Position numbers and translations under genes: made by a program. DNA of 64,000 nucleotides from Tupaia tana (Eukaryota > Chordata > Mammalia > Scandentia > Tupaiidae), in NCBI GenBank assembly GCA_026018925.1, contig JAKSZU010000005.1, positions 88,029,886 to 88,093,885 of the forward strand. Direction: 5' to 3'. Below, piece by piece: positions 24,460 through 34,885 of this stretch. The notes under the pieces were generated by a model. It was not told where the DNA came from, searched no databases, and saw nothing but the letters and a program-made list of their open reading frames with translations. Each line of letters starts with the position of its first letter. Positions within the stretch are counted from its first letter, which is position 1.

Positions 24460-25365
24460 GTTATTGTTGAGATATGTATAAGAGTGACACGCTTTTTGTC
24501 TGTTTGTTTTTCAGACTGTTGTGGTATATCCTTCCATAACCTATTTGACTTGCTTACATTCTTTCTTATGTTTGTTAAATGTTTTTTCCTGGAGACCTTC
24601 CTCCACTGTCTCTCACTACCCATGCAGTCTCTGATATCTACAGTTGCCCTCTCTACTTGTATGACTTTGAATATTTTAATTTCTACCCTAGAGTACAGAA
24701 ATTCAACATATGTTAAGCAGGGACATACAGTATCGGTCTTTTATAGTCTGGTTTATATCACTTCGCATTTAATTTTCTAGATTCATCCACTTTGTGTTGA
24801 ATGCCATGATCTCACTGTTCTTTAAAGTCAAGTAGTATTCCATTGTCCATATGTGCCACATTTTCAAATATCTCTTTTTTTTTTTTTTTTTTTTTGTGCC
24901 ACATTTTTTATTCCAGTCATCCGTTTTTGGGCATGTACATTGATTCCATGTCTTAGCTATCATGAATAATGCTGCAATAAACATAGTTGTAAAAGTGATT
25001 CTCTGACAAAATGATTTCCTGTTCTTTGAATAAATATCCACGAATGATTAATTGATCATGTGATAGTTCTTTTGTAAATTTTTGAGGAATTTCCCTTTTG
25101 TTTTCTACAGAGGTTTTACTAATTTACATTCTCAATAATGCTACCTGAGGGTTCTCTTTTCTTTACAACCTTGCCAGAACTTATTCTTTGTTTTTTTTCT
25201 AACCATGGTCATTCTGACCATTGCCTCCAGTCATTAGAATTAGGTGATTTTATTGTAGTTTTGAGTTACATTTCCTTTGTGATAAGAGATGTTGAACATT
25301 TCTTTATATGCTTTTTAGTCATTCATATGTGTTCCTTTAAGAGTTGCTTAGATCAATTGTCCATT
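24460..25365 (-). mobile_element. Old L1 (L1M-type) 3' portion, antisense
   Basis: CCATGCAGTCTCTGATATC, GTAGTATTCCATTGTCCATATG, TGAATAATGCTGCAATAAACAT, ACCATGGTCATTCTGACC and CTTTGTGATAAGAGATGTTGAACATTTC occur in L1 order. Reverse frame 24769-25041 keeps FIAALFMIAKTWNQ and HIWTMEYYLTLKN of ORF2. A T-run interrupts it at about 24873-24894. Confidence 0.88.
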
Positions 25366-25371
25366 CTTTTT

Positions 25372-25620
25372 TTTTTGTCTTTCTTATTTATTTACTTACT
25401 TATTTTATTTACATTTAATCATGTCTTTACAGTATACATTTCTTTTTTCTAACACAAATACCATGCATATCAGTCAAGACAAAGATATTACTATATACAT
25501 TATCGTCAGCAAATAGTTTCTCATTTTTCTCAATTAATCATATATTTCCCAGTTTTTTCCTGCCCCTTTTCCCTCCCTCTCTTCCATAATAACTTTTTTT
25601 CACAATTTATTGATTCACCA
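25372..25620 (-). mobile_element. L1 3' UTR tail, antisense
   Basis: (ATTT)-like start, TTTAATCATGTCTTTACAGTATACATTTC, and the later TATCGTCAGCAAATAGTTTCTC...CTCAATTAATCAT segment align in order with the tail copies at 5405 and 62160. Confidence 0.6.
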
Positions 25621-26239
25621 AAGATTTTAAACTAAAAATATGAATAAAGCAAGAATCTAGTGACAAGTGCACTGTAATTTTCTTCTGAAACATTTTTTTT
25701 TCTCTCTCTCCAGTCACCTTTACTAAAGAGAGGTATAAACTAACTTATTTGCAAACAAAATTTATGTTAATCTCAATTTGTTCTGTTATTTGCACAAAGC
25801 CCCATAAAAATTCAATTTTTGATGCAAGGCGACAGATAATATTGTATTATTGAACTTATGCAAATGACCATTCTGCCACAAGAAAAGAATGCTCACAAAT
25901 ATTTTTCAATTGCAAAGGGTTCAGGAGGGGAGAAAAGTTTGTTTCAATTAAAAAAAAAATTTTTAACAAATTGCTGAACTTATCAACAACTATAAAGAAA
26001 ACAAAAATCTTTAAATCTGGAAGACAAATCATAGAAGAAAATCAGTAAGGTTTTAGAAAAAGTCATAGAATTCTATTTCACCAGTTCAGTCTCATATAAT
26101 CTCTCTTTTGTTGAATTTGCAGTGTTACTGTGATCTAACCTTTTCGTTAACATTCAACATTATTATTGAAATTTCAGAACTTGTCCCTACCATTAAGTTG
26201 TCCTTTTTCTTGGTCATTTTTTGTTCTCTTATTTGTCTG
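25621..26239. other. Unique AT-rich sequence
   Basis: Nothing recognised. Confidence 0.45.
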
Positions 26240-27240
26240 TCTGTCTTTAGTTTTCCTTCAGAACTTCTCAAAGAGCTGGTCTCATGTTGCTAAAATCTTT
26301 CAGGTTTTGTTCATCTGAGAATATTCTTATTCTTTTCTTCCCATATGAAGGATAATTTTGCCAGATATAATATTTTTAGTTGAAATTGTTTTTCACTCAA
26401 CACTTTGAATATATTTTCACATTCTTTCCTTACTTGCCTTGTTTCTGATGAGAGACCCAATGTTGGCCTGACGGGATATCCTTTGAAAGCAACTTGATGT
26501 TTCTCTCTTGCCAATTTTAGTATCTTGTCTCTGTCTGTGGTTTTGGTCAGTTTGGCTATGACGTGCCTTGGAGAAGATCTTGGGATTATTCTGCGTGAGG
26601 TCCTTTGTATTTCTTGGATCTGGATATTTTAATGCCTCTTTAGATTTGGAAAGTTTTCTTCCAAGATTTCATGGAATAGATTATCAATGCCCTGATTAGT
26701 TTCTTCACCTTCTAGGATACTGACAATATGGATGTTTGTGCATCTAATGGTTTATAGTATTACTCATATGTTATTATTATTTTTTTGGGTTATTATCTTT
26801 TTGGCAAACTTTTCTAGGTCAGAGGTTATATCTTCTACATCTGAGTTTCGATCTTCTGCATTATCTAATGTGCTTTTAATACTTTCAAAAGTGGTTTTGA
26901 TTTCCTGTATTACAGCCTTCATCTCTAACAGTTTTATTTAATTATTTTTTATGGTCTGTATGTCCTCTTTCAGATTGTGGAAAAACTTCCTCATCTCCTG
27001 GAACTCTTCTCTTTCTCTTACATTTTCTGGAATTCATTGTCTCTCTTCTCTTCCATCTCTGTTAGCTTTGTCACAGTTCCATGGTACTGTTTGTGGATGA
27101 TGAAGGGCTCTTCTTTCCCCTTGGGAGAGAGATATTTTCTTGATTTTCCGTATTTCTTATGCCTTTGTGTTGGTTTCTGGTCATCTGATGAATCATGTGT
27201 TACTTCCTACCTTCTTGAAGATAATTCCCTATAACATTGG
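26240..27240 (-). mobile_element. Old L1 5' region, antisense
   Basis: CAGGTTTTGTTCATCTGAGAATATTC, TTTCTGATGAGAGACC, CAACTTGATGTTTCTCTCTTGCC, TTTGGCTATGACGTGCCTTGG and TTTCTTCACCTTCTAGGATACTG follow the antisense order of the 5' part of mammalian L1M elements. The frames at 26732-27234 are shadows of this. Confidence 0.65.
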
Positions 27241-27338
27241 GAAAAGGTACACAACACTGAGACTGTCGGGAGGGTAGAAAAAGAGTGAGGCATGCATACT
27301 AATAAAATAATGCCTGTATTACCAAGTTTGGTAGGTAT

Positions 27339-27612
27339 TGGGTTGGCTTCATAGTCTAGTGATTAATGGAGTGAGATCCCACATGACCAACTGAATGGTT
27401 TGAATCCTGGCCCCAGAGGATTGGAAACCATGCTGGATGTGTGTGAGTGTATGCCCAAAATATCAACAGAATAGATAAATGGAATAAAAGGGATTGTGGT
27501 GTGACTGCTTTATTTGGCGTGGGGGTTGGGGGGTGCTTTTCCCTCTCCTTGCCTCTTTCTGTCTCTTTGGTGAGTGCATATGCCCTTTGGCAACTTAAAA
27601 AGAGGAAAGAGA
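27339..27612 (+). mobile_element. SINE-C
   Basis: GGGTTGGCTTCATAGTCTAGTG head, GTTTGAATCCTGGCCCC, body AATGGAATAAAAGGGATTGTGG, GGTTGGGGGGTGC, CT-rich stretch, end GCATATGCCCTTTGGCAAC. Confidence 0.85.
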
Positions 27613-27887
27613 AGAGAAACTTCAGTTGATACAGTTAAAACATAAAGTTATGTTTAGTTTGTAAGTTTAGAGGCTTGCAATTCTTTAACTACACTGATGT
27701 GAAAGGTATTTACTTGCAAAAACAATTCTGTAAACACAAGAAGAAGTAGTATTTTTTTTTCATGCACAGAGAGTCACAAAAAGGTACAAAGAAAATGCAA
27801 GTTTAAAAATGCAATACAAGGAATAAAATTTATTAACTTCTCATAATTGTTGAAGAAATGGACCATTACTTATTAAAATTTGAAAAT

Positions 27888-28021
27888 GGGACTGGCCCCC
27901 TAGCCTATTGTTTAAGGAAGCCAGATCTCACATGGTTGACCACAGTTTAAATTCCAGCTCCACCAGCTTGAAGATATGCTGGGCATGTGTGCATGCATTT
28001 CCATTCAAAATATTGACAGGA
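27888..28021 (+). mobile_element. SINE-C, left half (host of a nested SINE)
   Basis: GGGACTGGCCCCCTAGCCTATTG head, body to CAAAATATTGACAGG. Broken by the SINE-A at 28022-28218 and resumed at 28229. Confidence 0.85.
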
Positions 28022-28228
28022 GGGGCCAGCAGGTGGCATAGTTAAGGCAATGAACTCCAACATAGTCGACTGCTCTTTGAGTCTCAGACCTGGAGTCTTG
28101 AAACACATGCCAGGCATGTGTGCATGCATGCTTAAGATCCCAAGAGAAGAATGGAGACAGGATTGTGGTATGGCCCTCTCCTCAGAATAGGGAGTAATTT
28201 CTTTCTATCTGTCTCCATATATTGACAG
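28010..28228 (+). mobile_element. SINE-A nested in SINE-C, no A-tail
   Basis: Element 28022-28218, head GGGGCCAGCAGGTGGCATAG, body GAAGAATGGAGACAGGATTG. It stops in the CT region (CTATCTGTCTCC) with no CCTATAGCAAA end and no poly(A). It is nevertheless flanked by ATATTGACAG at 28010-28019 and 28219-28228. Confidence 0.85.
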
Positions 28229-28346
28229 ATGGAGAAATGTGTAAAAAGGGATTATGGCATTACTATACCCCAGTTGGGTGTGATTTCTCCTTCTCTCTCT
28301 TTGTCTCTGTTGGCCAAGCATATGAGCCTTCTAGCAATTAAAAAAG
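28229..28346 (+). mobile_element. SINE-C, right half
   Basis: Resumes ATGGAGAAATGTGTAAAAAGGGATTATGG, CCCCAGTTGGGTGTG, CT-rich region, and end AGCATATGAGCCTTCTAGCAATT plus A-run. Confidence 0.85.
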
Positions 28347-28408
28347 AAATTTTAAGTAATTCAATGTGTATTTCCTAAGAATAAAAATATGCTCCAAAAA
28401 TTAAAACT

Positions 28409-28498
28409 GAACACAGATAGAAATTAAATAATATGCATGAAACAGAACACAGATAGAACAACGGAACACAGATAGAAATTAAATGATATGCATGAAAA
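28409..28498. repeat. Imperfect tandem duplication
   Basis: GAACACAGATAGAAATTAAA...TGATATGCATGAAA-type unit occurs twice about 54 bp apart, with a third partial GAACACAGATAGAA between. Confidence 0.85.
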
Positions 28499-28589
28499 TG
28501 ATATATAAACAAAATGTGATCAGAAACCAAATAAAAGGAAGGAAATAAAATATCTGTAGCTAAAGTAACAAAGCAGCAAAACATTTAAG

Positions 28590-29010
28590 GTACACAAAAA
28601 TGGAAGATTATTTGTTGATGATAATATGTATGGTATGTATGGTAATATTTGAAATATATAAGGAAATTCTATAACTCAGGAGCAGTAAGTACATACATAC
28701 CTATATGACCTGATTACACAATAAGCAAAAGAACCTGAAAAGAAACTCCAAAGAAGACACAGCTGGACATGAAATATATGAAGAGGTACTCAACATCACC
28801 AATAATGAGAGAAACACACATCAAAACCACAATGAGACAACATCTTATGCCTGTTAGATTAGCTGTTTTTATTTTTTTTTAAAGAGTATAAAATAAAAAT
28901 CTTGCTGAAGATGTGGAAAAATTAGAATCTTTTCACACTTCAGTGGGGATGTAAAAAGGTAGAGATTCTATGGAGAACAATATGGAAGTTTCTCAAATTT
29001 AAAAATAGAG
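28590..29010 (+). mobile_element. L1 segments (tail piece, then ORF2 3' part)
   Basis: 28600-28660 resembles the L1 tail (ATGGAAGATTATTTGTTGATG). 28690-29010 is ORF2 3' sequence (ACACATCAAAACCACAATGAGACAACATC, ATGGAGAACAATATGGAAGTTTCTC). Interrupted by a SINE at 29011. Confidence 0.75.
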
Positions 29011-29294
29011 GGAATCAGCAGTTAGTGCAATGCCTATGTCGCTGGATTCCCACGTAGTCGACCGCAGTTCGCGTCCCGGACCTGGTGGCTTAAAACTCAC
29101 ACCGGGCGCATGTGCGCGCGTGCCCAAGATCCCGAGAGGAGAATGGAGGAGAAGGGATTGCGGCGTGACCATCCTCCCTGGGGGGTGATTTCTCGCTTTC
29201 TGTCTCTATGTCTCTCTCTGTCTGTCTGGAGAGCGCACGCGCCCTATAGCGAAGAAACCTCTCCAAAAAAAAAAAAAAAAAAAAAAAAATAGAG
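29001..29294 (+). mobile_element. Young SINE-A, C-type B box, nested in L1
   Basis: Element 29011-29284. B-box region GTTCGCGTCCCGG, GGTGGCTTAAAACTCAC, CpG-rich body, long A-tail. Perfect 10-bp flanks AAAAATAGAG. Confidence 0.96.
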
Positions 29295-29490
29295 CTACCG
29301 TATAATTTAGCAGTTCCACTTCTGGGTACTTACTGTACAAAATTGAAATCAGATTTCTGAAGAAATATCAGTACTTTATGTTTATTATGTTATTATTCAC
29401 AATAGCCAAGACATAATGTCCATTTATAGATGACTAGATAAAGAAAATGAAGTATGTACATAAAATAGAAAAAATTGTAAATATGTAGCA
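29295..29490 (+). mobile_element. L1 ORF2 3' part, continued
   Basis: Resumes with TTTAGCAGTTCCACTTCTGGGTACTTAC and ATTATTCACAATAGCCAAGAC, the DNA behind the PAIPLLGI and FTIAKT motifs of L1 ORF2. Confidence 0.85.
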
Positions 29491-29704
29491 CAACAACAGA
29501 GTGTCTGATGGTAAGATCCTGGTGAAGACCAGAACATCATCCCCTACAGATGCCACTTAGAAGCGCTCTATGGAACACATACTGAGAATAATCTTTCTAC
29601 TCATATACCTTCTTACATTATAATCTAAGCTCTGAGCCAGTGTCAAAAATAATAAAAGTGAATCAGAATGTTTCTGATTTTCCAGCAAGTTCCTATGTAG
29701 GTCA

Positions 29705-30065
29705 GTTACTATGGTTTGACTAAGGTTGGACCACCAGGTTTCTGTGCTGAAAGCTTGGTCACCAGTGGAATGGTAGATTAAATAGAAGGTCGGACCTAGG
29801 GGGTAAGTTGTGGTCATGGGAATTCCATCATCAGGTAGAGTTAAAGATGTCTTCTGGGAAAGAGTGATTTCTTACTCTCACATGAAAGGAGTAGGTGCTG
29901 TGATTGTAGGTTGTTATAAAAAAAATTACTGCACCCAGGGAGCTGAGTCTCTTCACATGAGCCTGCTTTCCTTCTTGCTTCCATCGGCTATGTTGTGATG
30001 TATGACAAGATGCTATGGCCATACTTATAGATCTTCCAGACACCAGAACTGTTAGACAAAGAAAC
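29705..30065 (+). mobile_element. MaLR-type LTR (MST/MLT-like), degraded
   Basis: CTATGGTTTGACTAAGGT, AAAGCTTGGTCACCAGTGGAATGGTAG, GGACCTAGGGGG, GTTGTGGTCATGGGAATTCC and CCAGACACCAGAACTG follow the layout of ERVL-MaLR LTRs (usual TGCTATGGTTTGAATGT start, CCAGAACTGTGAG end). No coding sequence. Confidence 0.5.
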
Positions 30066-30074
30066 TTCTATTTT

Positions 30075-30359
30075 AAAAAAAATCACCCATGGGACCAGCA
30101 GTTAGCGTAATGGCTATGTCACTGGACTCCCATGTAGTCGACCACAGTTCGCGTCTCGGACCCGGTGGCTTAAAACTCACATCAGGCACGTGTGCGTGCA
30201 TGCCCAAGATCCCAAGAGGAGAATGGAGGAGAAGGGATTGTGATGTGGCCATCCCCCCTGCGGGGTGATTTCTCACTTTCTGTCTCTGTCTGTCTGGAGA
30301 GCACATGCGCCCTATGGCCAAAACCTCTCAAAAAAAAAAAAAAAAAAAAAAATCACCCA
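30075..30359 (+). mobile_element. Young SINE-A, C-type B box, with TSD
   Basis: Element about 30090-30343, head GGGACCAGCAGTTAGCGTAA, GTTCGCGTCTCGG, TTAAAACTC, A-tail. Flanks AAAAAAAATCACCCA on both sides. Confidence 0.95.
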
Positions 30360-30879
30360 GTAATAACTAATTCACATCTATTCAGTGACCAAAATAATAA
30401 AATGTGTAATGACTCATGAACTACTGCAGCCTAGATCAAGAAATATCAATTCATGTGACAAGTGGAATACATTGTAAAGAATATTATGCAGTATGCTAAA
30501 CATTCTGGAGTAAGGATAAGACTTCTCTTCTCTTGAGCTGTTGATAGGTTCATCTACCACTGTTTAAACTGAATCCTAACTTTTTCCTGACTTTAAGTCT
30601 TAAGCACATTTCTCTTAACATTTTTTGATTTTGATCTATTAAAGCTAAAATTGTTTTCCTTGAAATTAAAAATTGCATAAAATACCTATTTAATGACTAT
30701 AGTAAGCTACATAACCCTAGCTAGGTGCTACTTTATAGTATGTGCATTCTACTCACTGAGTTTTCTGCCTAAAGTCAGGCATGTGTCCATAGCTATGTAT
30801 ATATCAGCTGCACTTGCTTTCAAAAGTATTTAGATTCATTAAGATCTTTTGTAAATCAATAAAATGTAAAAAAAATAAA
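30360..30879. other. Unique AT-rich sequence
   Basis: Nothing recognised. Confidence 0.5.
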
Positions 30880-31120
30880 AGGCATGAAAAGCAACTATAG
30901 ATTCCAGAGACAGTGTGGGAGAAGGGTGGGAAATGGCACAGGGTGAGAGGTAGGGAATCAAGGGGCGAAAAAAAGAAGCAAAATATCTAAGAAACAAGAA
31001 ATGGAAAATTATTTGTTAATGATAGCGTGTATGGTAATATCCTTGATTGAGCCAACATACAGTGTATTCTATATGGGAAATCTCATTTTGTACACTGTAA
31101 TGAAGTACAGTGAATGAATG

Positions 31121-31122
<2 letters not shown>
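30880..31122 (+). mobile_element. L1 3' UTR tail
   Basis: GGGAATCAAGGGGCGAAAAAAAG, AATGGAAAATTATTTGTTAATG, GTATGGTAATATCC, ATACAGTGTATTC, GTACAGTGAATGAATG: best preserved copy of the tail. It ends in an (AAAT)n microsatellite. Confidence 0.8.

Positions 31123-31171
<49 letters not shown>
31121..31171. repeat. (AAAT)n microsatellite
   Basis: About twelve TAAA units grown from the L1 A-tail immediately upstream. Confidence 0.95.
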
Positions 31172-31224
31172 AAGACTTCTGAATCTAAATGTCCTTGAAC
31201 TGATCCCTTAAGAGTGGCTTCTAG

Positions 31225-31461
31225 CCAAGTGTTGAAAGAATTAGGAAGTACCTACTATATTTCAGGCAGTGGACAGAGTAACATATATAAGCTAATTTAT
31301 GAATGTTGTTTATTATCCTTTAACCCTTGCAGCAAATATATGAGGTAACTGTCATTAACTGAAGCCTAGGAAAGTAATTTAATGACAATACATCCACAGC
31401 AGTATAAGAACTTAAAACCTGACTTTAAATAACACCACGGACTAGCTCTCTTCCATTACAT
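31225..31461 (+). mobile_element. MIR
   Basis: AAGTACCTACTATATTTCAGGCAGTGG, TTATTATCCTTTAACCCTTGCAGC and GAGGTAACTGTCATTAACTGAAGCC...AAGTAATTTAATGAC follow MIR order. Confidence 0.7.
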
Positions 31462-31685
31462 CAGTGATTCTTTACTGTGGATGACGTTGTGCTTCTCCTA
31501 GTCCACCAACCCCCACATGATGTACATGCAGCAATGTCTGGAGACATTTTTTGTCATTACAACTGGGAGAGGGGCTTTACTGGCATCTAGTGGATAGAAG
31601 CTAGGGAGGCCACTTTACATTCGACAATGTACAGGCCGGTGCCCTCAACGCCCACGATGCCAATAGTGCCAAGGCTGAGAAACTG
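31462..31685 (+). mobile_element. MER5-type hAT-Charlie DNA transposon relic
   Basis: Starts CAGTGATTCTTTACTG and ends GCCAAGGCTGAGAAACTG, giving short imperfect terminal inverted repeats. Inside are GCAATGTCTGGAGACATTTTTTG, CAACTGGGAGAGGGGC, TACTGGCATCTAGTGG and CAATAGTGCC, classic MER5A wording. Non-autonomous, about 220 bp. The 8-bp target duplication is not clear. Confidence 0.92.
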
Positions 31686-32169
31686 CACCGCACCATGCCT
31701 GGTAGATATAGCCTGAAGTGTTTTATTCAAGCATAAAAGAAAGGATGCTCTAAAGAGATGTGAGAGAATTCAAGTTGGAATAGCTCCAATTGACCAGTGT
31801 CATGGCAAAGAATCTAAAAATTTATCTCAATACCAATATGTTATGGGAGAGAATGCCGAAAAAATGCTATCCTTTTCTTCTAAATTTTATCAATTCACAA
31901 ACCCAAAGAGTATGTTTATCTTGCTGCACTTAAATCATTCTCATACATCACGTAAGTTATTAAAAATCACATACGTAACACAAATCATCGACATATAAAT
32001 AAATTCCAATAAGATCAATAATTTAATTATGAAATTCAGATTTTATATGATTTCTGACAATTAATAATCTTTACTATTTTGTGGAAAATAAGGGAAAGGC
32101 CTCAATAGTATGATTTATTATTTTTAAAGGAATTATTCATTTAATTTAAATTTTTATCCTTTTATCATT
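31686..32169. other. Unique AT-rich sequence
   Basis: Nothing recognised. Confidence 0.5.
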
Positions 32170-32325
32170 ATTATTTTTCTTTATTTGTGATAGAACATGA
32201 GTGCCTGTATGTGAGAGTGGGGGGAGGAGCATGCTTCACACATCTGGTCACACCATAATCCCTCCAATTTTCCATCCCTTCAGCTATTGGGCACTCAGGT
32301 GTGTACCCGGTATGTTTCTAGCTGA
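32170..32325 (-). mobile_element. SINE-A, 5'-truncated, antisense
   Basis: TGTGATAGAACATGAGTGCC, GGTCACACCATAATCCCTCC and TTGGGCACTCAGGTGTGTACCC body. The head is replaced by the next element. Confidence 0.75.
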
Positions 32326-32491
32326 TTAACTTTATTAATTATTATTTTTTTAATTTGCTATAGGGCATGTGTGCTCATCAGAAAGAGAGAGAGAGGGGGG
32401 AAGAGAAAGCAATCCAGCAGATCCAGGACTTGAATCACGGTAGGCCATGTGGGAGTCCAGTGCCTTAACCATTATGCCGCCTGCTGGCTCC
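32326..32491 (-). mobile_element. SINE-A/B chimera, antisense
   Basis: It has the SINE-A 3' end (TTTGCTATAGGGCATGTGTGCTCATCAGAAAG) but then goes straight to the head as SINE-B does (AAGCAATCCAGCAGATCCAGGACTTG...CCGCCTGCTGGCTCC), skipping the A body. It looks like an intermediate between A and B. Confidence 0.85.
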
Positions 32492-32937
32492 AGTAATATT
32501 TTTTCTCATACACTGTTTTCTTCATCCACTGCAAAATCTTGGGAGTAATTCCACTTACAGAAAATGCTCTGGATTTCCTCCTGTACAGAACCAAAATATG
32601 TCACCCTAAAATATACTACTTTAGCATATTTTTAAATGTCTATTCAGAGAACCTAGGTACAAAATTATATTTTTCAAAATAGCTAAGCTTTTGTTAAAAA
32701 AAAAAAAAAAGACATCTATTTCCGTCAGTAAAGTATAAAACAGGCATAAACTGTCTTTCTGTGATGCTGGTACTTATCGAGGCACAGGAAGAAGGGAATC
32801 AGAGGTTGGACCCACCTGACCCAGAAAGACAAGATTCTTTGAAATTTCTCCCCTCACCCTTTCCTGCCTTATCTTCAAGTCTCTCCTCTCTCTCTCTGTC
32901 TCTTTATAAGGTATAAAATTCTCAATGATTTTGCCTT
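32492..32937. other. Unique sequence
   Basis: Includes A14 near 32697-32710. Nothing recognised. Confidence 0.5.
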
Positions 32938-33242
32938 TCTAGTCTGATTATTTTTTATTTTTTTTTTTGGGAGGGAGAGGTTTTTGCTATAGGACGCATG
33001 CATTCGCCAGACAGACAGAGAGAGACAGAGAGACAGAAAGCAAGAAATCACACCCCAGGGGGGATGGCCACGCCGCAATCCCTTCTCCTCCATTCTCCTC
33101 TCGGGATCTTGGGCACGCACGCACACGCGCCCGGCGTGAGTTTTAAGCCACCGGATCCGGGACACGAACTACAGTCAGCTACGTGGGAGTCCAGCGACAT
33201 AGCCATTACACTAATTGCTGGTCCCTCTAGTCTGATTATTTT
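32938..33242 (-). mobile_element. Young SINE-A, C-type B box, antisense, perfect TSD
   Basis: Element 32955-33225. The B box reads GTTCGTGTCCCGG (decayed GCG type) with TTTTAAGCC. Perfect 17-bp flanks TCTAGTCTGATTATTTT. Confidence 0.96.
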
Positions 33243-33249
33243 AATGGAC

Positions 33250-33348
33250 TTTTGTGGAGGTTTTAAGCATGCATACACACAAACCCCGGTGTTTTCCAAG
33301 CTGCCAGTCTGGGATCCGAACCACACAGTTGGCCATGTGGAATCTAGT
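33250..33348 (-). mobile_element. SINE-A head fragment, antisense
   Basis: GTTTTAAGCATGCATACACACAAACCCCGGTG, CAAGCTGCCAGTCTGGGATCCGAACC, GTTGGCCATGTGGAATCTAG. It resembles the sense copy at 33781 (same TTGGAAAACACCGGGGTTTGTG linker). It lies directly against a young SINE-A. Confidence 0.75.
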
Positions 33349-33401
33349 GTGTGTGTGTGAGTATACACACAAATTGTGCATAAAATTAACAAGCTTTGTA
33401 A

Positions 33402-33634
33402 AACTTTATTTATTCATTTCTTCCATGAGAAGGAGAAACAGAAAAAGAGAGGGAGGAAAAAAAGAGAGAAACAGTTACTTCCAGCAGAATCTCCACATCC
33501 ATCACAATGCATCCCCAGTTGCAATTGTCCTGGATGACAGACACGTGCTTCTGGCATCAAGGAGGTTGCAGGACACAAACCCAGAACCTTCCCCTTGTGG
33601 ATTCACTTGCCTTACCATTTCAGCACAGCCTGGC
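33402..33634 (-). mobile_element. SINE-D, antisense, very diverged
   Basis: ATTTATTCATTTCTTCCATGAGAAGGAGAAAC, GA-rich stretch, ACCCAGAACCTTCCCCTTGTGG and head RC CAGCACAGCCTGGC. Similar to 40632 and 41656. Confidence 0.6.
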
Positions 33635-33780
33635 ATGCTTTATTTCCCTGTGAGTCTGGTTGTTAGTTTATATTATAGACCAGGGATAGCAAACCTTAAG
33701 AAGGAAATAAGGACATTGAAAACTTCCCTATACGCCCCAAGTTAATTTATAGAAGGATAGTGATCTAACATTATTAGTCT

Positions 33781-34018
33781 GGGGCCAGCAGGTAGCTCAG
33801 ACATTAGGGCAGCTAGATTCCACATAGCCAACTGTGTGGTTCGGATCCCAGACTGGCAGCTTGGAAAACACCGGGGTTTGTGTGGATGCATGCTTAAAAC
33901 CTCCAGAAGAGAATGGAGAAGAGATTGTGTGTGGCAAACTCCACTGGATGATTTCTCATTTTATCTCTCTATCTCTCTCCAGTGAGCACATATGCCATTT
34001 AGCGAAATAAAACAAAGC
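33781..34018 (+). mobile_element. SINE-A, older subtype
   Basis: GGGGCCAGCAGGTAGCTCAG head, B box GTTCGGATCCC, linker CTTGGAAAACACCGGGGTTTG, body GAAGAGAATGGAGAAGAG, end ATATGCCATTTAGCGAAATAAAAC. Confidence 0.88.
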
Positions 34019-34639
34019 TGAAAAAAGATTATCAGTTCATTTTAGCTCTACCAGTAAACACTGAGAAGATGGAAAACAAAGGGGAGAAAAAGAAACAAAG
34101 AAAAAAAAAAGATGTAAAAAAGCTCATTTTGATTGTTATGGATCGAATCTAAGGAATCAGCCAAAGTGTGAGCTCTACACTGGCATATACACTCACTTCT
34201 AACAGGCTGTGAACTGAAGAAGATTACCATATAGGAATATAAGGCAGATTTGGTTTGGTGAGCAAAAAGAAGTAGGTAAAAAGTGATCTATTATAAATAT
34301 AATTAGCAATCATCATTTTACTATCATGATAATTAGTGGTCCCATAAAGAGTATTACACTTTTGGTTCTTATATTCTGTGATGACTATGGCTATTATGAC
34401 ATAATGTAGTTATTTGCATAATAGACCTTTTAAATTTTTCCCTTAGGAAAATAGCTCCTGGCTTAAAGAAAAAGTTTAAAATCATAAAGACTGATACTTC
34501 AAGTGATCTTAAATAATAAATGGGGGTTTGGGACAATTAATGAATACAAAGTACTGAGGAATTTGAAATAGTGAAAGTATACCATATGATACAATAATGG
34601 GGGTTGCATATCATTTTAAGTTTGTTCACATCAACAATT
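34019..34639. other. Unique AT-rich sequence
   Basis: Nothing recognised. Confidence 0.5.
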
Positions 34640-34885
34640 AATTTTCAGGTAAATTACGGACTTTGGGTGATAATGATATGTCAGTTCGTTCACGTACCAA
34701 ATGTGTTGAATGTGTCTAATGTAGGCTCATCGACTGAGATCAGTATATTGCTCCGGTGGAGAGTGCTAATAACAGGGAATTCTCTGCATTTTGAGGGACA
34801 GGGAAAATATGGGAAATCTCTGTCACTTCTTCCCAATTTTGCTGTGAACCTAAAGTTTCTCCAAAAAGTAGTCTTAAAAATTATC
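34640..34885 (+). mobile_element. L1M-type 3' end
   Basis: GGACTTTGGGTGATAATGATATGTC, GTAGGCTCATCGACTGA, GACAGGGAAAATATGGGAAATCTCTG and AATTTTGCTGTGAACCTAAAG match the 3' UTR of old mammalian L1M families. The open frames at 34604-35053 and 34690-34896 are shadows of it. Confidence 0.85.

Noticed and set aside
26732-27234. Hydrophobic small frames as membrane proteins
   Set aside because: They are antisense to an old L1 5' region and T-rich. Hydrophobicity follows from base composition.
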